64,000 bases of DNA, from NCBI RefSeq assembly GCF_005519465.1, contig NZ_CP027858.1, positions 1 through 64,000 of the forward strand. The letters are read 5' to 3'. This document shows positions 1 through 8,536 of this stretch, piece after piece. This DNA is from Streptomyces clavuligerus (GTDB lineage Bacteria; Actinomycetota; Actinomycetes; Streptomycetales; Streptomycetaceae). Below the pieces are notes generated by a model. The model worked only from the letters and a program-made list of their open reading frames with translations. It was not told where the DNA came from and did not search any database. Each line of letters opens with the position of its first letter. The stretch's first letter is position 1. The translations under genes and the position numbers were made by a program.

Positions 1-16
1 CGCAAGCGCGGTAGTG

Positions 17-54
17 GGATTCCCGCAAGCGGGAATCCTGTGCGCTCCGCGCAC
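17..54. repeat. two adjacent perfect hairpins
   Basis: Two back-to-back palindromes at the window edge. The first (17-38) has 10-bp arms GGATTCCCGC and GCGGGAATCC around AA. The second (40-54) has 6-bp arms GTGCGC and GCGCAC around TCC. They could be a terminator for a gene outside the window or a small palindromic repeat. No T-run follows. Confidence 0.5.
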
Positions 55-382
55 GCAGCAACAGCGGCGAGCTGCTGATTGTGGGGAGGAGTCGGGGGCG
101 GCAAGGCCAGCATCATTGAAATCGCTCCAAGGTGATGCAGTGTGCAAGGTCAGCAGCTGGTGGCTACGGGCTCCGGTTATCGGGAGTACTCGGCGGAGGA
201 CGTCCGGCGGATCTTCCACATTGAGAGCCAGCGGTCCGACCGAGCCGCCCGTATGCGGGCGGCTGACTCAAGCGCTGGCGGACATTCTGGGGACGACCGC
301 GTCGAGAGTGCCCTCATGGAGCTGTCGCGCTGCCGGTGGACGAGGGAGCGGGAGTCCACCGGCAGTGGCGCTCGCTCTTGGG
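55..382. other. gene-free left edge with possible decayed regulator fragments
   Basis: No intact gene is visible. One plus-strand frame (about 169-215) reads GSGYREYSAEDVRRI, which resembles the second half of a MerR-type winged helix. A different plus frame (about 260-310) reads LTQALADILGTTASRV, which resembles an XRE-type helix-turn-helix. Neither is a complete domain or has a convincing start, so these may be regulator relics or chance. The identification is weak. Confidence 0.25.
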
Positions 383-1114
383 TCAGTCCCTGCCGGCCAG
401 GACGATGTTGTCCGCCAGCGTTTCGGGGTCGGTGAAGATGGCCTCGTGGCTGCCCGGCATCTGGATCAGTCGATGCAGACCAAGGCGGCTGGACATACGC
501 GGGTGCCAGCCCCACTCCCCCGGCGGTAGTGCGGTGTCCTCGGTGCAGTTCAGGAAGCTCTTCGGGATGGTCAGTTCGTAGAAGCGTTGGAGGTCGAGTG
601 TGTCCACGAAGGGCTGGAAGGGTTCCGGGGAGAGCTGTTCGTATGCCGCCTGGGCCTCCTCAAGAGTGGCGTCCTGGATGAAGACATCACGCCAGAGCGG
701 GAAGGGGAGCATGATCGTACGAGCGTCGCCGTCGGACTCGGCGGCCAGGGCATGGAACATCTCCTTGTAGTGCGGAGGTATTTGGTCGATCAGACTCTTG
801 CCCGGCTCGGGGACGAATGCATTCCAGAAGACCAGTCGGCGTAAGCGGTCCGGAATTTCCTCTGCCACCCTGGCGATGATCGATCCGCCGAAGCTGTGGC
901 CGACCAGGACGACTTCCGTCAGGTCTTGGTCGACAATGAAGTCGACCACGGACTGGACACAATCGTTGTGGTTCACCGATTTGTCGACGTCGGCGCCATG
1001 GCCTGCCAGGGTCGGAGCGTGTGCGGTATGACCGAGCTTCTCCAGCCGTGTCATGACGGGCTGCCAGGCAGATCCGTCGTGCCAGGAGCCGTGGATCAAG
1101 ACATACGTTGCCAT
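383..1114 (-). CDS. alpha/beta-fold hydrolase
   Basis: A 243-residue cytoplasmic hydrolase of the esterase/EstA-like alpha/beta superfamily. The N-terminus VLIHGSWHDG is the oxyanion-hole strand, GHSFGG carries the nucleophile Ser74, and a late GSHEAIF carries the probable catalytic His223. No signal peptide is visible. The start at 1114 is chosen because GGAGGTGG lies just upstream; the same frame is open upstream to 1276, but that extension has no homologous look and overlaps the decayed regulator. Such proteins act on small esters or amides, and the substrate cannot be inferred. It is a single gene. It lies directly downstream of the regulator relic on the same strand, so it may once have been that regulator's target or partner. 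Confidence 0.85.
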   Translation of the reverse strand: MATYVLIHGSWHDGSAWQPVMTRLEKLGHTAHAPTLAGHGADVDKSVNHNDCVQSVVDFIVDQDLTEVVLVGHSFGGSIIARVAEEIPDRLRRLVFWNAFVPEPGKSLIDQIPPHYKEMFHALAAESDGDARTIMLPFPLWRDVFIQDATLEEAQAAYEQLSPEPFQPFVDTLDLQRFYELTIPKSFLNCTEDTALPPGEWGWHPRMSSRLGLHRLIQMPGSHEAIFTDPETLADNIVLAGRD

Positions 1115-1261
1115 GTTCGCCACCTCCACGATGAGTCGCCGAGCGCGCATGTGCAGCCTTAGCGGCGACGGCTCCGACTCTAGAGCGGGGATATCCGGAA
1201 CGGCTAGCCTCCGAACACGACACTCAGCCATCGTTGTCTGTCGACCGCAGCCTGAAGCCGT

Positions 1262-1510
1262 TCTCCAAGGCGGCAAGCAGAATCCGGCCTGAGAATCGGC
1301 TCTGGGAGCGGAGTCCGGTCATGAGGTCGGCAATATGGCGGTCAAGCACGGACGGAAACCCCCAGGCGACTCGCAATGGAGGAGTCGGTTATGCCGTCCG
1401 TTAGGAGCCGCACTATGGCTTGTTTGAGGTCGTCGGACATCTCCCTGCGCCTGCCGTAGTCAACAGTGAACGGCTCACCGATGAGCCACATTTGCCCATA
1501 CACGCAAGTG
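1262..1510 (-). pseudogene. LuxR/HTH regulator remnant, frameshifted
   Basis: The minus strand encodes the C-terminal end of a LuxR-type regulator in broken pieces. About 1345-1510 reads WLIGEPFTVDYG, then MSDDLKQAIVRLL, then IASRLGVSVR, the typical first part of a GerE helix-turn-helix, and stops at 1342. The second helix continues in another frame as RHIADLMTGLRSQSRF (about 1290-1345), and the last piece QAGF follows after a further shift. At least two frameshifts therefore inactivate the DNA-binding domain. No N-terminal part is seen upstream. This is a relic, not a short gene; family assignment rests on the HTH motif. Confidence 0.6.
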
Positions 1511-1646
1511 CTCGTCGTGTTCGGGAGTGTATTCGTGGGGCGAGGGGGCCGCGTGATTCGAGTTCTGGGGCAGGATGAGGGCAGCGCGGCACGGCACTCG
1601 TGGCGTTCGAACCGGTGGTACCGATCTTTCCGAGGAAGGGCAAGCA

Positions 1647-2102
1647 GTGGACATCGTGGTGGACGACCTGTCCGGGCCGGAGATCGTGGCATTCCTCGAC
1701 GAGCATGTCCAGCAGATGCGGTCCGTGACACCGTTGGAGAGCAAACATGCCCTCGATCTCGGTGAGCTGCGCAAGCCGGAGGTCACGTTCTGGTCGGTGT
1801 TGGACAGCGGCTCGCTGGTGGGGTGCGGTGCGATCAAGAGGCTGGACGTGGGGCACGCGGAGCTGAAGTCGATGCGGACCGCGCTGCGGCGGGCGCGGAG
1901 CGGGGTCGCCTCGCTGCTCCTGGAGCACATCGTCGGCGAGGCCCGGCGGATGGGGTTCGTCCGGTTGAGTCTGGAGACGGGCTCGGGCGCGTTCTTCCTG
2001 CCCGCGCGGAAGCTGTACGAGAAGTTCGGCTTCTCGTACTGCGGCCCGTTCGCGGGTTATGGGCCCGATCCGACCAGTGCGTTCATGACCAAGGAAGTGT
2101 GA
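1647..2102 (+). CDS. GNAT-family N-acetyltransferase
   Basis: A 151-residue single-domain acetyl-CoA-dependent N-acetyltransferase. It has the GNAT order: substrate strands around FWSVLDSGSLVGCGAIKRL, an acetyl-CoA loop in the RRARSGVASLLLEHIV helix, and the closing LYEKFGFSYCGPF motif typical of the YsnE/putative-acetyltransferase subgroup. The GTG start at 1647 has GAGGAAGGG seven bases upstream; earlier in-frame starts lack a ribosome site. The acceptor is unknown. It is monocistronic, and the following 297 bases (2103-2399) hold nothing recognisable. Confidence 0.85.
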   Translation: MDIVVDDLSGPEIVAFLDEHVQQMRSVTPLESKHALDLGELRKPEVTFWSVLDSGSLVGCGAIKRLDVGHAELKSMRTALRRARSGVASLLLEHIVGEARRMGFVRLSLETGSGAFFLPARKLYEKFGFSYCGPFAGYGPDPTSAFMTKEV

Positions 2103-2399
2103 GGGCGGGCGCGGAGCCGCTGCCGGACAGTGTCACGCCGCGGGTGCTGACGGCCGACGATCCGGCGCTGTCGGCGACTCTCGCGCTCCCCCGGTCGGCC
2201 TTCGCAGCGGTGGGAGGCGCACCGTCTTCTTCGCGTACGTGCGGGACGCCGTCGCGCGGCTCTCTGCCCGGCTGGGTCTCTGTCCTGCGGAAGTCACTTG
2301 CTGATCGCCGATCAGCCCGCGCAGTCCTGAGTCCGGGTGGCCCGCTTCAGCGGGGTTCCGACGGTGGACACGGCGGCGCACGGCGAGGTGTCATGGGCC

Positions 2400-3047
2400 A
2401 TGATCTCAACCGACAGACTGTTCGCGTTCACCGCCGCAGCCCTCTTGGTCATCGTCATTCCCGGGCCTTCTGTGCTGTTCGTCGTGGGGCGGGCCCTCGC
2501 GCACGGCCGCCGTACGGCGCTGGCCACGATCGCCGGGAACGTCCTCGGCACCTATCTGGTGATCGTGGCCGTCGCCCTGGGGGTGGGCTCGGTCGTCGAG
2601 CGGTCGGCCGCGCTGTTCCTGACGGTCAAGCTGGTGGGGGCGGCGTATCTCGTGTATCTGGGGGTGCAGGCATTCCGGCACCGCGGGGACATGGCGGTCT
2701 CCGCGATGGACACGGTGGGCGGGAGGGCCGCGCGCAGCGATCTGCGGACCGTGGCCGAGGGGTTCGTCGTGGGTGTCACGAATCCCAAGACGATCGTCTT
2801 CTTCGCCGCGGTGCTGCCCCAGTTCGTCGACCGGACGGCCGGGAACGTGCCCGTGCAGATGTTGGTCCTCGGGCTGGTCCCGGTCTGCATCGGGCTGATC
2901 ACCGACACTGTGTGGGGGCTCGGCGCCACGGCGGCCCGTGGTTGGTTTGCCCGTTCGGAGCGGCGGTTGTCCCTGGTCGGCGGGGCGGGCGGTGCCGCCA
3001 TGGTCGGCCTCGGTGTCACGGTCGCGGTGACCGGGCGCGCCGACTGA
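2400..3047 (+). CDS. LysE/RhtB-family exporter
   Basis: A 215-residue integral membrane protein with about six hydrophobic segments. The family signature is in the first helix (VIVIPGPSVLFVVGRAL) and the conserved VGVTNPKTIVFF segment is mid-protein. The family exports amino acids or homoserine-like metabolites by proton exchange, and its members are about 200-220 residues. The ATG at 2400 follows a weak GGCGAGGTG; an earlier in-frame start at 2337 would add 21 hydrophilic residues not typical of the family. The substrate is unknown. It converges on the CDF gene with a hairpin between. Confidence 0.88.
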   Translation: MISTDRLFAFTAAALLVIVIPGPSVLFVVGRALAHGRRTALATIAGNVLGTYLVIVAVALGVGSVVERSAALFLTVKLVGAAYLVYLGVQAFRHRGDMAVSAMDTVGGRAARSDLRTVAEGFVVGVTNPKTIVFFAAVLPQFVDRTAGNVPVQMLVLGLVPVCIGLITDTVWGLGATAARGWFARSERRLSLVGGAGGAAMVGLGVTVAVTGRAD

Positions 3048-3065
3048 TCCCGGCTTCCCGGCACA

Positions 3066-3083
3066 CCGGGGGACGGCCCCCGG
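3066..3083. terminator. hairpin between convergent genes
   Basis: Perfect 7-bp stem CCGGGGG / CCCCCGG with a 4-base loop, lying between the stops of the LysE exporter (+) and the CDF transporter (-). It probably terminates both transcripts; no U-tract, as usual in Streptomyces. Confidence 0.5.
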
Positions 3084-3119
3084 CCGCCGGGTCCACGGTG
3101 GTCAGGGGCCGTTGTGCGG

Positions 3120-4250
3120 TCAGGGGGGTGCCGGGGCCCGCCGGTGGTGGGCGAGGGGCTCGTGGGGATCGCCGGTGGTGGGGGTGTGGTCGGTGTGGAT
3201 GGTCGCGGCGGTCAGGCCCGGCAGGGCGTGGAGGAGCGCGTGTTCGGCCCGTACGGCCAGTTCATGGGCGCGGATCACGGTCAGCCGGGGGTCGACGACG
3301 ATGTCGGCCTCGGCCCTGAGCCGGTGGCCGATCCAGCGCAGCCGGACCTGTCCGGTGTCCCGGACGCCCTCGACGGAGCGCAGCGCGGTCTCGGCCCTGT
3401 CCACCAGGCGGGGGTCGACGCGGTCCATCAGCCGGTGCAGTACTTCCTGGGCGGCGCTCTTGAGGACGGTGAGGATGGCGACGGTGATCAGCAGGCCGAC
3501 GACCGGGTCGGTCCGGTGCCATCCGAGGGCGGCGCCGGCAGCGCCGAGGAGGACGGCGAGGGAGGTGAATCCGTCGGTGCGGGCGTGCAGTCCGTCGGCG
3601 ACCAGGGCGGCGGAGCCGATGCGGCGGCCGGTACGGATGCGGTAGCGGGCCACCCACTCGTTCCCGGCGAAACCGACCACGGCCGCGGCGGCGACTGCGG
3701 GCAGGTGGCTGATGTCGCGGGGGTCGAGCAGGCGGTCGACGGCCTGGTGGGCGGCGAGTGCGGCGGAACCCGCGATCGTCAGGACGATGACGACGCCCGC
3801 GAGGTCCTCCGCGCGGCCGTAGCCGTAGGTGTAGCGGCGGTTCGCCGCTCGGCGTCCCAGGAGGAACGCGATGCCCAGGGGGACGGCGGTGAGGGCGTCG
3901 GCCGCGTTGTGGACGGTGTCGCCGAGCAGGGCCACCGACCCTGACAGGGCGACGACCGCCGCCTGGACCACTGTCGTCGCGCCCAGGATCACCAGGGAGA
4001 TCCAGAGTGTGCGCATGCCCTCGTGGGACGCCTCCATCGTGGGGTCGACGCGGTCGGATGTCCGGTGGCCGTGCGGGGTGAGCAGATGGACGATTCCGTG
4101 GCGGGTCCGGGGCCATCGGCCGCCGTGCCGGTGCCGGTGATCGTGTGTCTGCGTCTGCGTCTGCGCGGGATCGTGATCGTGGCCGTGGTGCCGGTGCTCG
4201 TGATCGCCGTGGTGGGAGTGGCCCTGGGTGGCGGTACGGTCATCAGCCAT
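3120..4250 (-). CDS. cation diffusion facilitator (CDF) metal exporter
   Basis: A 376-residue CDF-family divalent metal/H+ antiporter. The first ~70 residues are hydrophilic and extremely His-rich (HSHHGDHEHRHHGHDHD), a probable Zn/Co/Ni-buffering region. Six hydrophobic segments follow. Segment 2 has LLGDTVHNAADAL and segment 5 has LVADGLHARTDG, which together give the His/Asp metal site. A C-terminal alpha-beta cytoplasmic domain follows. The ATG at 4250 is the best start. The reading frame stays open far upstream, but that overlaps the lipoprotein gene in another frame and looks non-coding. Metal specificity cannot be read reliably. Lipoprotein and CDF may be co-transcribed (110-base gap). 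Confidence 0.9.
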   Translation of the reverse strand: MADDRTATQGHSHHGDHEHRHHGHDHDPAQTQTQTHDHRHRHGGRWPRTRHGIVHLLTPHGHRTSDRVDPTMEASHEGMRTLWISLVILGATTVVQAAVVALSGSVALLGDTVHNAADALTAVPLGIAFLLGRRAANRRYTYGYGRAEDLAGVVIVLTIAGSAALAAHQAVDRLLDPRDISHLPAVAAAAVVGFAGNEWVARYRIRTGRRIGSAALVADGLHARTDGFTSLAVLLGAAGAALGWHRTDPVVGLLITVAILTVLKSAAQEVLHRLMDRVDPRLVDRAETALRSVEGVRDTGQVRLRWIGHRLRAEADIVVDPRLTVIRAHELAVRAEHALLHALPGLTAATIHTDHTPTTGDPHEPLAHHRRAPAPP

Positions 4251-4360
4251 ACCACCACCATGGCACGCGGAACCGATTGCGGCTATCAGGCTCATACCTA
4301 CGATGACCAGGCGCAATTCACTCGCAACAGCGTCCGGTGCCCTCCTGGGACCGAGGTGCC

Positions 4361-5065
4361 CTACGGCCGTGCCCGCAGGGTCTCCAGGGCGAGTCGGAAG
4401 GCCGGGAGCATGCGCTCGTGCTCCGCGGTGTCCATACCGCCGAGGTCCAGGACGACGACGGTGCCACGGGGCGCGGCGACGGCCAGGGCTCGTTCCTTCT
4501 TGCGCTCGGCGAGGTCGGGGTCGGCGCTGACGTAGGTGACCTCGACCGCGTCGAGCTTTCCGGCCTTCGTGGCCGTGCCCGCCGCGGCGGCCTCGGCCGC
4601 CGTTCCCGGGGTCACGGTGCGGAACCGGCTCTCCTCGGCGTGGGCCTCGGTGAGGAAGGCGTCCAGTGCCTGTCGGGGGTTGTGGCCCTTGCCCTGCCAG
4701 ACGCGCAGGAAACCCACCATTCCAGCGGGTTTGGCGTCGATCTCGCAGACCAGCCGGACCGTGCCCTGCTGGGGCGGGCCGCCCAGGGAGGGGTCGATGC
4801 TGACGGCCTCGGGCCGCCAGGACTCCGGCATCCGGAAGGTCACGGGCAACCGGCAGGGGCTGCTCGCGGTGCCGACGGTGACCGCCGCCTTGGGGAGTCC
4901 CGCCTCGTCCCCCTCCGCTTCCTTCCCGGCTGTGGCGGAATCTGACGATCCGCCGTTCTGCCGGTCGGCGGCCGACCGGTCCGGCTCCGCGGCCGAGGAG
5001 CACCCGGTCAGCAGGGCCGCCGATACAGCGGCGATCATCAGCGCCCGGCGCGGCACGCGTGTCAT
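4361..5065 (-). CDS. secreted lipoprotein, function unknown
   Basis: A 234-residue protein with a clear lipoprotein signal: basic MTRVPRRA, hydrophobic IAAVSAALL, lipobox LLTGC. The acylated Cys is followed by a low-complexity Ser/Ala/Gly linker, then a globular domain with two Cys (SSPCRLPVTFRMPESW and RLVCEID). It would be anchored on the outer face of the membrane. I recognise no enzyme motif. The start at 5065 has GGGGGTGGG just upstream; an alternative in-frame ATG at 5089 lacks a site. It lies upstream of the CDF gene on the same strand, but a metal-related role is only a guess. Confidence 0.8.
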   Translation of the reverse strand: MTRVPRRALMIAAVSAALLTGCSSAAEPDRSAADRQNGGSSDSATAGKEAEGDEAGLPKAAVTVGTASSPCRLPVTFRMPESWRPEAVSIDPSLGGPPQQGTVRLVCEIDAKPAGMVGFLRVWQGKGHNPRQALDAFLTEAHAEESRFRTVTPGTAAEAAAAGTATKAGKLDAVEVTYVSADPDLAERKKERALAVAAPRGTVVVLDLGGMDTAEHERMLPAFRLALETLRARP

Positions 5066-5125
5066 ACCCACCCCCGTGATCATTTCCATGAGCCGGGCAA
5101 CGCTAAGCCGGTGCTCCCGACCGGG

Positions 5126-6259
5126 TCAAGCGGAGTGGCCCCGGCTCCAGCGGAACTCGATCTCCGGGAAGCGCTGGGAGGGGCCGTCCAACAGGGGGGC
5201 GGGGCGTCCGGCGAGGAAGCGGCCGAAGAAGGCGACCGTGTGGGCGCGGACGGCCTCGGTGGCCCGGTCGGGGGCGAGGGTGCCGAAGAACTCCTGCCAG
5301 ACGGGCGCGGGCCAGCTCTGGCGGAGGCCCAGGGGTTCGGCGTACCCGGCGAGGTCGGTGGCGCTGAGATGGCCGCCGCCCGCGAGGTGGAGGTGGCGGC
5401 CCCAGCCGTGGTGGGAGGCGCGCCAGCGGGCCCAGGTCTCGTGGTCGGGTGACGAGGTCAGCAGCAGGAAGGGGCGGTCGAGACCGGTGTCGGGGACGGG
5501 GGTGCCGAACAGGCCGCCGTCCAGGTCCAGTCCGGCGGCGAAGCGCCGGTCCTGGCGCATGGCCTCGGCCGCGGCGGCGCCACCCATGGAGTGGCCGAGG
5601 AGCCCGATCCGGGGCGGTGCGAGCCGCCGGAGGGCCAGCGCGTCGACGACCGTCCGCAGATCGGCCGCGCGCACCCCGGTCTCCAGCCGGTCCTGCGCGT
5701 CCCAGTCGTCGGGGGCCGACGGCAGGTTCCCGAGGATCAGCCGCCCGTCGGGGAAGCGGACGGCAGCCGCGTCGTGGGTGTGGTCCACGGCCGCCACCAG
5801 GTGCCCGTGCGAGGCGAGTTCGGCGGCGAGCGCCGTGGTCAGGGCACGGGTCGCGCCCCTGCCGTGGCTCACCAGGATCAGGGTGGGGCGGCGGTGGGGG
5901 CGGCGGGCCGTGCGGACCCCGGTGCGTATCCGGGCGAGGGAACCCTTCTGGACGCCCCAGGAGCGTTCCAGGACGGCCGCCGTACGGAGGTGGGTGTACG
6001 CGGCGGTCCCCCGCCCGGCGCTGTGTCCGGTGGCCGGGAACCAGAGCTGCACCATCAGTTCGCGCGGGCCGGGCCGTTCGGCGAACGGATCGGTGCGGGA
6101 GCGGTCCACCACGGGGAAGGAGTGGGTGGCGACCGGGTGGCCGCCCGTTGTCCGGGGCAGCCACAGGGGTTCCCGTCCGGTGGCGGCGGCGGGGGCGGGG
6201 AACGCGGCGAGGGACGCGGCCCCTCCCGCTCCCAGCAGCAGCGAACGACGAGTGAGCAC
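5126..6259 (-). CDS. secreted alpha/beta hydrolase, PAF-acetylhydrolase/lipase-like
   Basis: A 377-residue exported serine hydrolase. The N-terminus VLTRRSLLLGAGGAASLAAF, ending in an Ala-X-Ala site, is a twin-arginine-type signal. The body resembles the platelet-activating-factor acetylhydrolase/cutinase-like lipases. LILVSHGRGATR is the oxyanion strand, GLLGHSMGGAA holds the nucleophile Ser224, LDLDGGLFG supplies the acid, and GGGHLSATD supplies the His. The GTG at 6259 has GGGAGG six bases upstream. Likely substrates are ester lipids or polyesters outside the cell (inference). It is a single gene in reverse orientation to the nearby non-coding stretch 6260-6662. Confidence 0.87.
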   Translation of the reverse strand: MLTRRSLLLGAGGAASLAAFPAPAAATGREPLWLPRTTGGHPVATHSFPVVDRSRTDPFAERPGPRELMVQLWFPATGHSAGRGTAAYTHLRTAAVLERSWGVQKGSLARIRTGVRTARRPHRRPTLILVSHGRGATRALTTALAAELASHGHLVAAVDHTHDAAAVRFPDGRLILGNLPSAPDDWDAQDRLETGVRAADLRTVVDALALRRLAPPRIGLLGHSMGGAAAAEAMRQDRRFAAGLDLDGGLFGTPVPDTGLDRPFLLLTSSPDHETWARWRASHHGWGRHLHLAGGGHLSATDLAGYAEPLGLRQSWPAPVWQEFFGTLAPDRATEAVRAHTVAFFGRFLAGRPAPLLDGPSQRFPEIEFRWSRGHSA

Positions 6260-6662
6260 CGGCGCCTCCCTGGTCCCGGGTGCGGTGTGCACCCTGATCG
6301 CCGCCACCCTAATGGTCCGTACCAATCTGCGGGAGCATCCGGGTGCCGGACGGAGGTCTCGTCGGCGCCCGAGGCATGACCTCCCGTGTGGTCCCCGGAG
6401 CGGCCCGGGGGTGCCGGGGTGGAAAGGCCGGGCAGGGCCGGGGAGTCGGGCGGGTTCCCTGCACGGTGCTGCCGAGGCCCCGGGAGACGCCGCCGCCCGC
6501 CTTCGTCCGGGCGGCTCCTCCCCCGCGCCGGGGTCGTCGGAGCCGTCGGCTGATATTCGCCGGTTTCACCGCCGTCCCGCCGCTGATGGCGTGGTGGGGT
6601 GCCGTCCCGCTCGCCGCGGACCGCTCGGCAGGCGGTCCGCGGAACGGTGACGGGCCGCCGGG
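6260..6662. other. gene-free intergenic region
   Basis: About 400 bases between the hydrolase start and the PLP-enzyme stop. The first part should hold the hydrolase promoter. No coding stretch with family resemblance, RNA or clear repeat is visible. Confidence 0.5.
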
Positions 6663-8156
6663 TCAGCAGCTCGAACGGGGGGCGAGGCCGTCGCTGGACG
6701 GTTTCCGGTCGCGATAGGTGTCACCCAGGAAGCGGAGCAGGGTGTCCACGTCCTCCGGGGTGGTGGGGATGCCGGCCGACGCCCGGACCGCGCCTCCCGA
6801 TGTGACGCCGAGCCGGGTCAGGTACTCCTCCAGGGTGTCCGGCGCGGCGACCCGGCGGGCCGCCCACCCGGCGGCGCGCAAGGTGCCCCGTCCGATGCCG
6901 AAGGCGGCTTCGCCCGCCCCGGGGTTGCAGAAGCACCCCGTACGAACGGAGATCCCGGCCGCCGTGGTATCGCGGGCGATGATGCGCTCGTCGACGAGGG
7001 CACCGCGTGCGTCGAGGACGTTGAACGCCACGGTGCCGCCCCTGCGGTGCGCGGTGCGGGGCCCGTACAGCCGGATCAGGGGGCGGCCGTCACTGTGGCA
7101 CAGGCGTTCCAGTCCCGAAAGGAGCCGGGTGGTGAGCCGTGAGACATGGTCGTGGACGGCTTCGACGCCGATGGAGTCGACCCAGTCGAGGCCGGTGCAC
7201 ACCTCGGGGATGGCATGGAAGTCGACCGTGCCGTCCTCGAAGGCCGCGGCACCCCGGGCGAACCGGTGCCATCGGCCCTGGGCGGAGGCGACCTGGATGG
7301 TGCCGCCGGAGAACCAGGGCCGCCGCAGCAGGGCCAGGGCCTCGGTGCGGGCGATCAGACAGCCGACCCCGGTGGGGTAGCCGAACACCTTGTACCAGCT
7401 CACCACGGTGAAGTCGGCGGGCCAGCGGTCCAGCCGCAGGGGGTTGGACGCGGTGAACGCGGCGGCGTCGAGCAGGACGTGCCAGCCGAGTTCCCGGGCA
7501 CGGGGAATCCACTCCAGGGGGTGGTGGACGCCGCTGAAGTTGCTCTGGGCCGGGTAGGCGAACAGGCCGCGTCCGCCGCGCCTGCCCCGCAGGGCCCGGT
7601 CCAGGGTGGCGTCACAGACCCGCAGTTCGAGGTCGCCGGGCGGGACATAGGTGGTCGGCGCGCGCCGGGCGCGGGCGAACTCCCGCAAGCCGTTGACCGA
7701 GTTGTGGTTGTCGAGGGTGAGCAGCAGCTCGGCGCGTCCGCGCCGGAAGGGGTAGCTCTCCCCCACGAGACGGCAGGCGGCGGTGGCGTTGGCGGTGAAG
7801 ACCACGGTGTACTCGTCGGGGTCGGCGCCGACGAAGTCGAGGACGCGTGCTCTGGCCCGCTCCACGAGGGCGGTGCTGGTGGCGGAGGCGGGGCTCTCGG
7901 TGTGCGGATTGCCGAAGACTCCCCGGGTGAGGCGCTCGGCCTGGGCGCGGAGCTGGCGGCGGGCGGGCAGCGCCGCGCCGGTGTGGTCGAGGTAGACATG
8001 GCCGGTCTCGTCGAGATAGCCGTACTCGTCCTCGCGTATCCGGGCGAACAGGCCGGGACCGGCGGTGCGCCCGGTGCGCTCCGGATCCTCGGCACCGTCG
8101 GGCCCCGGGCCCCCGCCCGCTCCCCGGCTGTCGGTCCTGGTGACATTCTCGGCCAT
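6663..8156 (-). CDS. class V PLP enzyme, molybdenum-cofactor-sulfurase-like
   Basis: A 497-residue fold-type I PLP enzyme of the class V aminotransferase/cysteine desulfurase group. YLDHTGAALP and FGNPHTESPAS near the N-terminus match the NifS-like domain of MoCo sulfurases. Lys256 in SWYKVFGYPTG is the Schiff-base lysine. TGCFCNPGAGE (Cys408, Cys410) matches the persulfide cysteine loop of MOCOS/ABA3-type enzymes. No MOSC domain is attached. The start at 8156 follows GGGGGA; about 30 hydrophilic residues precede the fold. It may mobilise sulfur from cysteine or cleave another C-S bond. It follows the P450 on the same strand (380-base gap), suggesting a shared pathway (inference). Confidence 0.85.
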   Translation of the reverse strand: MAENVTRTDSRGAGGGPGPDGAEDPERTGRTAGPGLFARIREDEYGYLDETGHVYLDHTGAALPARRQLRAQAERLTRGVFGNPHTESPASATSTALVERARARVLDFVGADPDEYTVVFTANATAACRLVGESYPFRRGRAELLLTLDNHNSVNGLREFARARRAPTTYVPPGDLELRVCDATLDRALRGRRGGRGLFAYPAQSNFSGVHHPLEWIPRARELGWHVLLDAAAFTASNPLRLDRWPADFTVVSWYKVFGYPTGVGCLIARTEALALLRRPWFSGGTIQVASAQGRWHRFARGAAAFEDGTVDFHAIPEVCTGLDWVDSIGVEAVHDHVSRLTTRLLSGLERLCHSDGRPLIRLYGPRTAHRRGGTVAFNVLDARGALVDERIIARDTTAAGISVRTGCFCNPGAGEAAFGIGRGTLRAAGWAARRVAAPDTLEEYLTRLGVTSGGAVRASAGIPTTPEDVDTLLRFLGDTYRDRKPSSDGLAPRSSC

Positions 8157-8536
8157 GGCATCCCCCGTCCGGATCAACGGTCCCCAGGATGCGTCCGGGG
8201 CCCGACGGCGGCAAGAACGCCACGTGACCGGGGGTTGGACCACGGCATATTCCCGGGGCAGGCACCGTATCGGAGCCGCAGCCCGCCCTGCGGGCGGCCG
8301 GTCGGCACCACCGTCGGGATCCGGCCGGATGCGGCGTCGGCGCCGGTACGGGCCCGCATCGGCCGACGGTCCCGAGCACGGCATCCGGAATGCCTTGGGC
8401 CGCACGGTCGGGGCCGGTGGGAGCAGGCACCGTCGGGCCCTGGCCGCCGCCGTGCGGGGCGCCGAGAGGTGGTGGGCCGGGGGATGCCCGCCAGGGTGGC
8501 CGACCGGATCGTCACCGGCCTGTGCGCTGCGGGGCG
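8157..8536. other. 380-base gap between P450 and PLP-enzyme genes
   Basis: No gene seen. A hairpin GCCCGC-CCT-GCGGGC lies at 8281-8295. The PLP gene may have its own promoter here, or the pair may be read through. Confidence 0.4.

Noticed and set aside
3120..5003. Single 627-residue protein joining the CDF transporter to an upstream extension
   Set aside because: The extension overlaps the lipoprotein gene in a different frame and has only Arg/Gly-rich shadow composition; the transporter begins naturally at 4250.
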